From assembly GCA_964410645.1 (NCBI GenBank), contig CAYPHV010000052.1:1-7558 (forward strand): a DNA stretch of 7,558 bases. Direction: 5' to 3'. This DNA is from JALTBU01 sp964410645 (GTDB lineage Bacteria > Campylobacterota > Campylobacteria > Campylobacterales > Nautiliaceae). The notes beneath the pieces were generated by a model, which worked only from the letters and a program-made list of their open reading frames with translations, ran no database searches and had not been told where the DNA came from. The position numbers and the translations under genes are program-made. The number at the start of each line of letters is the position of its first letter. The first letter of the stretch is position 1. Shown here piece after piece: positions 1 to 5,867 of this stretch.

Positions 1-20
1 ATTAATAAACCCTTTTTCAT
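1..20 (-). CDS. Possible 5' end of a divergent gene (partial)
   Basis: On the minus strand an ATG at 20-18 begins M-K-K-G-L-L and runs off the window edge. An AAAAAGG Shine-Dalgarno-like run (30-36) lies 9 nt upstream, and a TATGAT-like -10 sits further upstream near 50. Too little is present to name a product; a Lys-Lys-hydrophobic start would suit a signal peptide, but six codons prove nothing. A different minus-strand frame is also open across 1-108 and reads more like coding sequence (K-I-S-I-K-K-A-K-E-Y-E-K-G-F-I-N), with only a TTG at 90-88 as a possible start. Either reading would make bases 20-163 a divergent promoter region. Confidence 0.25.
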
Positions 21-94
21 ATTCTTTAGCCTTTTTAATTGAGATTTTATCATAAATAAATATTTTTATAGTAATTAATACAATATGCAATATA

Positions 95-103
95 TGATAT
101 AAT
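95..103 (+). promoter_or_regulatory. Extended -10 promoter of the glycosyltransferase fusion gene
   Basis: The sequence TGATATAAT is a perfect extended -10 element (TGn followed by TATAAT). It lies in T/A-rich DNA without a convincing -35 box, as is usual for the vegetative sigma factor promoters of Campylobacterota. Transcription would start near 110, giving a leader of about 54 nt before the ATG at 164. The match is exact, but AT-rich DNA produces such boxes by chance. Confidence 0.55.
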
Positions 104-152
104 ATATTTTAACTATCAATTTTAATAAATTATTTTTTTAATAAAAATTAAT

Positions 153-156
153 GAGG
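153..156 (+). promoter_or_regulatory. Ribosome binding site for the gene at 164
   Basis: GAGG lies 7 nt upstream of the ATG at 164 and is the only purine-rich anti-SD match in the leader. It supports that ATG as the start. Confidence 0.6.
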
Positions 157-163
157 TTTAAAA

Positions 164-2284
164 ATGAATATATATTTACAAAAAAAGAATAAAAAAATTA
201 TAATTTTTTATTCTTCTATCGGTTACGGTCATATCAGTGCTGCCGAGGCCATTAAAAAAGAAATTTTGAAATATAATTCAGATTCTGTTGTTATTTTGAA
301 AGATATCCGTGATTTTATGAATCCTTTGTGGCGTAAAATTGATGAAAAGCTTTACTGGCTTGTGGCAGGAAACTGTCCGGAGCTTTTTGACGTTTTGTTT
401 CAGGAAATTCAGATAAGAGGTAACAGTGTTCCATCTCTTGCTTTACTGCCAAATGATTATCCTGAAGAAAAAGTTTCTGAATTTATAAAAAACAAGCGTC
501 CTGATGTAATTTTATCAACACATTACGGAGCAGCACAGGTTTTAGGCAATTTAAGGGAAAAAGGCAAGTTAAAAAACATTAAAATAGGATGGCTTCATAC
601 AGATTTTTTTGAAGGTTATTTCCCCAGAATTTCAAAACGGATAGACAAAACTTTTCTTGCGCATAATGAACTAAAGAAAATGTGGCTTGCGGCAGGAGTT
701 CCCTCCGATAAAATTATGACAACCGGTATGCCTGTATATGTTCCTAATTACGGATATAAAAAAAGAAAAACAATTTTAAATAAATATGATTTAGCAGAAA
801 ATATACCAATTATACTACTCACTTTTGGAAAAGAAGGTATTGGAAATTATACTACTTTGATTAAAAACATTATTTCACATTATAAAAAACCTTTACAGAT
901 TATTGCTGTTTGCGGAAAAAATAAAAAACAGCGATTTTTGCTTAAAAGGTTAAAAAAGAATTTATCCAATAAAGTAGATTTGAAAATTTTTTCTTTGTTA
1001 TCACATGATGATTTAATGTCTTTAATGAGTATAGCCGATATTCTAATAACAAAAGCTGGAGGATTAACCCCTGTGGAAGCATTTTCAATAGGAGTTCCTA
1101 CTATTCTTTTAAATATAATCAGCGGTCATGAAAGAAAGAATGCTTCTTTTTTTGCCAGGCTTGGGGTTGCTAAACTTGCAGCTGATACAAATCAGGCGGC
1201 TAAATTATTACAGATGTTTTTGTCTAACCCGCAGGAAAAAGAAGCAATGTGTAAAGCACAGAAAAAATTTAAAGAAAACTTTAAAATTGAAAAAATTGTC
1301 AAGTTTGCCCTTAGCGACAATTTTATTTCAACTTCCCTGCCGAATGATTTCGGCATTGAAAACGGTAAACCTGTTCTTAATATTTATAATGCATTATCAC
1401 AACTTGACACTAATTCTCCCTCTAAAGTTGAATTGCTTTTATCTTATGCAACTTCCCAATCTCCACAACGTATTATATGGGAAAATCCTTTTGGACATAT
1501 TGCCATTCGTATAGATAAAACGGTTTACAGCGCAAATTATATTGCAGACCCTTTTGTTGATTCCAATTTTTTACAGCATTTAAGTCTTGCAGATTATCTT
1601 TATGGGGTAAAACCTCCGTCTCCTTCGCAAATACATACCAATACATATGGCTTGGCTTATGGCAGAGAAACAATAGGGCTTCGGGTAGCCGGTGTCTCAA
1701 CGCAAAATTTAGCAGCTATGACAGCTGAAGTTTCTCGTATTGAAAATGATTTCAAACAGGGACTTATAAAATGGGACAGAGCAAAATTTAACTGTGCGGA
1801 TGTTGTTGAGCGAATTCTTCAGGCCGGAGGTTATGAAGATTCAAATATACATGATAAATTTAAATTACCTTCAATGCCTTTAAATTCATTTGAAAAAGCT
1901 AAAAAAATTTTTGAATCCGATACTTCTTTGAAAACCGACCTTGTGGCTTATCATATGGTACCTGGTGCAAACGCTAATTATAGCTATTGCCGTTTTCCAC
2001 TTTCATTAAAACAGCCCATACGCTCTTTAACTCATATAGTAAGCAATTCAAAAGATTTTCTTGAAATGTCAATTTCTAAACATTTGGTGGTTTATTATGG
2101 TGACCCCCGCCTGTATTTTGAAAATTTACACAGTAACTTTGAAAATAAAAATATACATTTATATAATTCTCATTACTATATTTATAGTAAAGCTTTGGCA
2201 AACGATTTCAAGAATTTCTTCAAATTAAAAAAAGCATTTCCAAAAATTACTGTTTGGAGCAAAAACTTTTTAAAAAAATACTAA
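164..2284 (+). CDS. MGDG synthase/UgtP-like glycosyltransferase fused to a permuted papain-like domain
   Basis: The N-terminal half (about residues 10-385) resembles processive diacylglycerol glycosyltransferases and MGDG synthases. Visible motifs are the G-Y-G-H loop at 20-23 (family G-x-G-H), G-W-L-H-T-D-F at 142-148, a nucleotide-sugar loop near 219-228, and the donor-binding stretch 295-315 with A-G-G-L-T-x-x-E-A (family P-G-G-L-T-x-x-E), followed by G-H-E-x-x-N-A at 321-327. Such enzymes move a sugar from a nucleotide donor to a lipid at the inner membrane face. From about 420 to 560 lies a second domain with F-G-H445-I-A-I-R and, about 100 residues on, N-C544-A-D-V-V. His before Cys is the order of circularly permuted NlpC/P60 and LRAT-like folds. 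The last 140 residues are unassigned. No signal peptide or clear transmembrane helix is seen, so it is probably cytosolic or membrane-peripheral. The length is nearly twice that of a typical single-domain family member. The glycosyltransferase call is firm to superfamily; the sugar, acceptor and second activity are unknown. Confidence 0.8.
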   Translation: MNIYLQKKNKKIIIFYSSIGYGHISAAEAIKKEILKYNSDSVVILKDIRDFMNPLWRKIDEKLYWLVAGNCPELFDVLFQEIQIRGNSVPSLALLPNDYPEEKVSEFIKNKRPDVILSTHYGAAQVLGNLREKGKLKNIKIGWLHTDFFEGYFPRISKRIDKTFLAHNELKKMWLAAGVPSDKIMTTGMPVYVPNYGYKKRKTILNKYDLAENIPIILLTFGKEGIGNYTTLIKNIISHYKKPLQIIAVCGKNKKQRFLLKRLKKNLSNKVDLKIFSLLSHDDLMSLMSIADILITKAGGLTPVEAFSIGVPTILLNIISGHERKNASFFARLGVAKLAADTNQAAKLLQMFLSNPQEKEAMCKAQKKFKENFKIEKIVKFALSDNFISTSLPNDFGIENGKPVLNIYNALSQLDTNSPSKVELLLSYATSQSPQRIIWENPFGHIAIRIDKTVYSANYIADPFVDSNFLQHLSLADYLYGVKPPSPSQIHTNTYGLAYGRETIGLRVAGVSTQNLAAMTAEVSRIENDFKQGLIKWDRAKFNCADVVERILQAGGYEDSNIHDKFKLPSMPLNSFEKAKKIFESDTSLKTDLVAYHMVPGANANYSYCRFPLSLKQPIRSLTHIVSNSKDFLEMSISKHLVVYYGDPRLYFENLHSNFENKNIHLYNSHYYIYSKALANDFKNFFKLKKAFPKITVWSKNFLKKY

Positions 2285-2291
2285 ATATTTA
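2282..2291. repeat. Palindrome TAAATATTTA joining two convergent stop codons
   Basis: This 10-bp perfect palindrome supplies the TAA stop of the plus-strand gene (2282-2284) at one end and the TAA stop of the minus-strand hydrolase (2291-2289) at the other. It is flanked by two copies of AAAAACTTTTT (2261-2271 and 2292-2302), each inside a coding end. The pairing is A/T only, so it is at best a weak bidirectional terminator. Confidence 0.4.
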
Positions 2292-3047
2292 AAAAACTTT
2301 TTCAATAATTTTCTCAATATGCGGATAATTATAAATATTTCCATGTTTTATTTTATCTAAATAATAAATATTTTTAAGATTTTTAATATTTTTAATAAGA
2401 ATATTTAAACATTTTTGAGGAATTTTATCATCATTTTTTAAAGCTATAATAGAAACAGGTGCACTTGTATGCGAAATAAATTTATTTTCATAAAAAGGAT
2501 ATTTTAGAAAAAGCTTTACAGGAAAAAACGGATATTTCATTTTTGCTATGCATTCTATTGAACTAAAAGGGGTAATTAATAAAACTTTTTTAACATCCCT
2601 TTTGCCTGCTACATAGCTTGCAACGGCACTTCCTAAGCTTCTGCCCATTATTATATCCGGATTATATTTGTCATAAATTTCCAAAGCATATTTTTCTATA
2701 CATTTTTCACATGGCTTTCCCGTTGAATCCGCGTATCCTGGATAATTAAATCCTAAAAAGTTAAAATTTTTTATTTTGGGGGCGGTTTTATCTAAAAATT
2801 CAATTGTATTACTTGTATTTCCGCTAAAATACAATATTAATAAAGCATTTTTTTTATTTTTGACGCTTGCTCCTGATAAAATAATTCCGTCACTTGTCTT
2901 AAAATATATTGTTTTAGCTATTTGAGGTTTATACGGTTTTGTCCGTTTTTTATTAAAAATTTTGTTTTCCTGCATAAAATAAAGATAAACACACATGCTG
3001 ATATAAATAAATATAAATAAACATGAAAAATAAAAAAATATTTTCAT
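2289..3047 (-). CDS. Membrane-anchored alpha/beta hydrolase (BEM46/ABHD13-like)
   Basis: The 252-residue protein starts with one hydrophobic helix (residues 3-24), followed by a Lys/Arg-rich stretch (33-45). That suggests an N-terminal anchor or uncleaved signal with the catalytic domain beyond it. The fold is read from the oxyanion-side motif F-S-G-N (74-77), N-Y-P-G-Y (101-105), the nucleophile elbow G-R-S137-L-G, an acidic pair N-D206-D207 after strand 7, and K-H235-G near the end. These give a plausible Ser-Asp-His triad, and the order and spacing match the BEM46/ABHD13 group of serine hydrolases. The substrate cannot be read; ester- or thioester-bound lipids are a guess from the membrane anchor. 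AAAGG (3054-3058) 6 nt before the ATG supports the start. The gene is visibly more A/T- and Lys/Ile/Asn-rich than thiG upstream, and probably has its own promoter just after the operon terminator. Confidence 0.8.
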   Translation of the reverse strand: MKIFFYFSCLFIFIYISMCVYLYFMQENKIFNKKRTKPYKPQIAKTIYFKTSDGIILSGASVKNKKNALLILYFSGNTSNTIEFLDKTAPKIKNFNFLGFNYPGYADSTGKPCEKCIEKYALEIYDKYNPDIIMGRSLGSAVASYVAGKRDVKKVLLITPFSSIECIAKMKYPFFPVKLFLKYPFYENKFISHTSAPVSIIALKNDDKIPQKCLNILIKNIKNLKNIYYLDKIKHGNIYNYPHIEKIIEKVF

Positions 3048-3068
3048 TATTAACCTTTGTGCCTGTCA

Positions 3069-3076
3069 CTTATATA
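3069..3076 (-). promoter_or_regulatory. Possible -10 element of the alpha/beta hydrolase gene
   Basis: On the minus strand, T-rich DNA (TTTTATTTTA) runs into TATATAAG, a -10-like box. Transcription would start near 3062, about 15 nt before the ATG, keeping the AAAGG ribosome site (3054-3058) in the leader. The T-rich stretch would serve both as terminator tail for thiG and as upstream promoter region. The octamer ATATAAGT recurs ahead of the gene starting at 7508. Confidence 0.35.
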
Positions 3077-3112
3077 AAATAAAAGAACAGGGGGTATTTA
3101 TAATAACCCCTG
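3075..3112 (-). terminator. Rho-independent terminator of the GGDEF-liv-thiG operon
   Basis: Read on the minus strand, bases 3112-3088 fold as CAGGGG paired with CCCCTG, one T/C mismatch, four further A/T pairs and a 3-nt loop. TTCTTTTATTTTA (3087-3075) follows directly. The thiG stop codon (3100-3098) lies inside the hairpin, so stem and stop overlap. G/C stem plus U-rich tail in an otherwise AT-rich region makes chance unlikely. Confidence 0.75.
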
Positions 3113-3865
3113 AGATGAAGCACTGGCATAAGGTTTTTTAGGAATTCTTCCCGCCTTGTAAGCCATTCTTCCAGCCATTACCGCATATTTCATAGCTTCT
3201 GCCATTGCCACTCGATTGTTGGCTTTGGCCACTGCCGTATTAGTCAGCACACCGTCTGCTCCAAGTTCCATGGCAACTGCGGCATCACTCGCCGTTCCTA
3301 TTCCCGCATCTACAATTACAGGTATATTTACAGCTTCTTTAACAAACACCACATTGTATCTGTTTTGAATACCAAGACCGCTGCCGATAGGCGCTGCCAA
3401 AGGCATAACCGCGGACGCGCCTGCATTTTCAAGTCTTTTTGCCATTATAGGATCGTCATTTGTATAAGCCATAACAGTAAAATCTTCTTTTGCCAAAACT
3501 TCACAGGCTTTCAATGTTTCCACTACGTCAGGATATAATGTTTTTGTAATATCTCCGACGATTTCAAGTTTAATAAAGTCAATTCCCGCCGCTTTTTTTA
3601 TTGATCGAAACAGTGCTATTACTTCTTCTGATGTAGTACATCCTGCCGAATTTGGCAAAATTGTAATATCTGTATCTTTAAAATAATCCATTAAATTTTC
3701 TTTACTACTGTCTGTTATATTTATACGTTTTACAGGCACGGTTAATATTTCTGCACCACTCGCAATTGTTGCATCTCTTGTTGTTTTGAAATCCGGATAC
3801 TTTCCGCTTCCTATAATCAATCTGTTTGTAAATTCATATTTTCCGATTTTTAAAATATCACTCAT
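3098..3865 (-). CDS. thiG: Thiazole synthase
   Basis: ThiG forms the thiazole phosphate half of thiamine from 1-deoxy-D-xylulose 5-phosphate, dehydroglycine (or glycine imine) and sulfur carried as the ThiS thiocarboxylate, in the cytoplasm. The 255 residues cover the whole (beta/alpha)8 barrel at normal length. Recognisable stretches are the N-terminal I-G-S-G-K-Y (18-23), P-N-S-A-G-C (71-76), F-I-K99-L-E101 with the lysine expected to form the Schiff base with the sugar phosphate, the G-S-G-L-G phosphate-binding stretch (161-165), V-D186-A-G-I-G, and the T-N-T-A-V-A loop (208-213). The strand usually written A-V-R-R or A-L-R-R reads V-P-V-K-R at 43-47, a mild variant. The start is fixed by AAGGAG (3872-3877) 6 nt upstream, and the ATG overlaps the livM TGA in ATGA, so translation is probably coupled. 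No thiS, thiH/thiO, thiF or thiE lies in the window; the sulfur-carrier partners must be encoded elsewhere. Confidence 0.97.
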   Translation of the reverse strand: MSDILKIGKYEFTNRLIIGSGKYPDFKTTRDATIASGAEILTVPVKRINITDSSKENLMDYFKDTDITILPNSAGCTTSEEVIALFRSIKKAAGIDFIKLEIVGDITKTLYPDVVETLKACEVLAKEDFTVMAYTNDDPIMAKRLENAGASAVMPLAAPIGSGLGIQNRYNVVFVKEAVNIPVIVDAGIGTASDAAVAMELGADGVLTNTAVAKANNRVAMAEAMKYAVMAGRMAYKAGRIPKKPYASASSQGLL

Positions 3866-4914
3866 TTGTTTCTCCTTATTTTAAAATAATCCCAAATTTC
3901 TTTATTTCCAAAAAGCCCTTTTCTTGCAAAAAGCATAATCAAAAGTAAAAGTATGCTAAACACAACCATTCTAAGACCGGGAATACCGTGAATTCCTGCA
4001 ATGCTACATGTGCTGTCGTCAAGAGGTCTTAAAAATTCCATACTGCCCAAAAATAACAATGTTCCGAATATCGCACCGCTCATACTTCCAAGTCCGCCCA
4101 AAACAATAATAATTAATAACTGAAATGTCAGCATAAATGTAAATTGATCAGGACTTATCGAACCTATTGAACTGGCTAATAATCCGCCTCCTACACCTTC
4201 AAAAAACGCACTTGTCATAAATGCTATAGTTTTTGTTTTGAATGTGTTTACACCCATGGCAAGTGCGGCATCTTCGTCATCTCTAACTGCTTTCATAGCT
4301 CTGCCAAATTTTGAATAGACAATATTATACACTAAAATAATAGTAATTAAGCAAGCTACCCCTATCCAAAAATAATTTGCAAATCCCGGAATACTGTCAA
4401 GCCCCATTGAACCGTTTGAAATTTCCGGATTATTGATTAAAAAAATTCTAATAATAAACCCGAATCCAAGTGTTACAATAGCCAAGTAATCTCCCCTTAC
4501 TCTAAAAACAGGAAACGCAAGTACAAAAGCGATTAAGCTTGATACTACACCGCTTATGATCAAAGCTAAAAAAGGATTTGGAACATATATATCTTTTATA
4601 AGAGGCAAAGGCGGCTCAATTATAAACATATTAGCTTTCACAGAAGGACTTAGCATAAGTAAAGCCGTAATGTAAGCGCCAATTGCCACAAATCCGTTCG
4701 GCTCCAGACTAAACTGACCGGTAACCCCGTTTATAAGATTATAACTGATAGCCAAAATAATAAAAATATATGCATTTCCCAAAACCGTTAATGTATATGA
4801 ACCGAAAATTTTAGGAGAAAAATATAAAAATCCTAAAAACAAAATTGTAACAATTCCTATTAATCCAAAATATTTAGCAGGCGAGTTTCCAACCGTTAAT
4901 TTTTTATTATCCAT
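3862..4914 (-). CDS. livM: Branched-chain amino acid-type ABC transporter permease LivM
   Basis: This inner-membrane permease pairs with LivH to form the channel of a hydrophobic-amino-acid (HAAT/LIV-I type) importer. The 350 residues carry about eight to ten hydrophobic segments. Diagnostic stretches are N-L-I-N-G-V-T-G-Q-F-S-L (59-70), V-R-G-D-Y-L-A-I-V-T-L-G-F (139-151), the cytoplasmic coupling loop G-R-A-M-K-A-V-R-D-D-E-D-A-A-L-A-M-G (204-221) that docks on the ATPase, and V-L-G-G-L-G-S-M-S-G-A-I-F-G (271-284). Where many LivM proteins have S-L-G-H-A-A-F, this one has S-L-E-P-N-G-F (69-75). The gap to livH is 2 nt, with a weak AAAGG inside the livH end; the stop overlaps the thiG start. 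Substrate is not readable from permeases: leucine, isoleucine and valine are the family default, but amides, urea or other small molecules are possible. The ATPase genes do not follow, which is unusual. Confidence 0.92.
   Translation of the reverse strand: MDNKKLTVGNSPAKYFGLIGIVTILFLGFLYFSPKIFGSYTLTVLGNAYIFIILAISYNLINGVTGQFSLEPNGFVAIGAYITALLMLSPSVKANMFIIEPPLPLIKDIYVPNPFLALIISGVVSSLIAFVLAFPVFRVRGDYLAIVTLGFGFIIRIFLINNPEISNGSMGLDSIPGFANYFWIGVACLITIILVYNIVYSKFGRAMKAVRDDEDAALAMGVNTFKTKTIAFMTSAFFEGVGGGLLASSIGSISPDQFTFMLTFQLLIIIVLGGLGSMSGAIFGTLLFLGSMEFLRPLDDSTCSIAGIHGIPGLRMVVFSILLLLIMLFARKGLFGNKEIWDYFKIRRNK
3872..3877 (-). promoter_or_regulatory. Ribosome binding site for thiG inside the livM end
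   Basis: AAGGAG lies 6 nt before the thiG ATG, within the last codons of livM. It is the strongest anti-SD match in the operon, so thiG can be initiated well despite lying last and overlapping livM. Confidence 0.75.
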
Positions 4915-4916
4915 TG

Positions 4917-5858
4917 TTAAAACCTTTGTCTTTCAAAATCTATTCCCATAATACCCGTCGGTTTAAACAATAATACAAAAATAAGTAATATAAATGCGAA
5001 AGCATTTTTCCAACCGCCGAGTTCCGGAAAAAATCCGGGAACTGCAATTTCCGCAAATCCTAAAATAAATCCGCCGATTACAGCCCCTCTGACGCTTCCT
5101 ATTCCTCCGACAACAGCTGCGGCAAAAGCTTTAAGGCCTACAAGCATACCCATATACGGATCAATACTTGGATAAGCCATAGCATAAGAAATACCTCCTA
5201 TTGCCGCAAGAGCTGAACCCAGTGCAAACACAAACGCAATAATTTTATTTGAATCGGCACCCATTAATTTAACAGTATTAATATCAAAAGCCAAAGCTCT
5301 TATAGCAATACCCATTTTTGTTTTATAAAGAATAAATAAAACAACGCCCAAAAGTAAAAAAGTAAGTACCGGAACAATAATAGTAAGCACAGGAATTGTT
5401 AAACCGCCTATATGAATAATTTTAGAAAAAAATTCCGGAAAATAAAACGGCTGATAAGTACCTCCCAAAGATTGATTGGCTATTACATTAAATAAACTTT
5501 CCAAAAAAAACGACACACCAATCGCCGTAATCAAAAGCGAAATTTTAGGAGCGCCTTTGTCCAAAAGAGGTTTATACGCAATAACATATGTCAAAACACC
5601 TACAATAGAAGTTAACACAATAGAAATACACACCGCTGAAAAAAACAGTGCCAGTGTAATATGTGCAAACTTCCAATCTGTAAAAATTCCCACAAAAATA
5701 AAAGTCAAAAACGCACCGACCATCATAATATCGCCATGGGCAAAGTTAATTAATCTTAAAACCCCGTAAACAAGGGTATATCCAATGGCAATCAGCGCAT
5801 ACATACTTCCAAGCGAAAAGCCATTGATAATTTGCTGAAAAATAAAGCTAATATCCAT
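4917..5858 (-). CDS. livH: Branched-chain amino acid-type ABC transporter permease LivH
   Basis: This is the second channel subunit of the HAAT importer, in the inner membrane. The 313 residues are of normal family length, with about eight hydrophobic segments. The family signature near the N terminus is intact: G-S-M-Y-A-L-I-A-I-G-Y-T-L-V-Y-G (17-32) then L-I-N-F-A-H-G-D (36-43). Also seen are L-I-T-A-I-G-V-S (109-116), the coupling loop G-I-A-I-R-A-L-A-F-D with K-L-M-G-A-D (183-202), and the V-V-G-G-I-G-S-V-R-G-A-V-I-G-G stretch (249-263). AAAGGA (5864-5869) 5 nt before the ATG shares bases with the TAA of the GGDEF gene upstream, so the two are closely coupled. The stop is 2 nt from the livM start. 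No livK-type binding protein or livG/livF ATPase is next to it. Confidence 0.93.
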   Translation of the reverse strand: MDISFIFQQIINGFSLGSMYALIAIGYTLVYGVLRLINFAHGDIMMVGAFLTFIFVGIFTDWKFAHITLALFFSAVCISIVLTSIVGVLTYVIAYKPLLDKGAPKISLLITAIGVSFFLESLFNVIANQSLGGTYQPFYFPEFFSKIIHIGGLTIPVLTIIVPVLTFLLLGVVLFILYKTKMGIAIRALAFDINTVKLMGADSNKIIAFVFALGSALAAIGGISYAMAYPSIDPYMGMLVGLKAFAAAVVGGIGSVRGAVIGGFILGFAEIAVPGFFPELGGWKNAFAFILLIFVLLFKPTGIMGIDFERQRF

Positions 5859-5867
5859 TCTTTTCCT

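Noticed and set aside
61..163. Possible small RNA or tRNA in the leader of the first gene
   Set aside because: The stretch is almost pure A/T with no stable stem or tRNA T-loop motif.
1128..1514. Plus-strand open frame of 128 codons inside the glycosyltransferase fusion gene
   Set aside because: It lies in another frame of a well-supported gene, is Leu/Lys-rich low-complexity in translation, and shows no domain motif.
1473..1700. Minus-strand open frame of 75 codons antisense to the fusion gene
   Set aside because: It overlaps the papain-like domain region on the opposite strand, has no homologous motif and no good ribosome site.
3105..3130. CTGAGATGAAG on the plus strand, resembling part of a thiamine pyrophosphate riboswitch
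   Set aside because: It is antisense to the last codons of thiG, and the other conserved TPP riboswitch segments (ACCCTTTGAACCTGAT-like) are missing. No leader long enough for a riboswitch precedes thiG or the operon in the window.
5476..5769. Plus-strand open frame of 97 codons antisense to livH
   Set aside because: livH has its full family signature here; the antisense frame is a by-product of its codon pattern.
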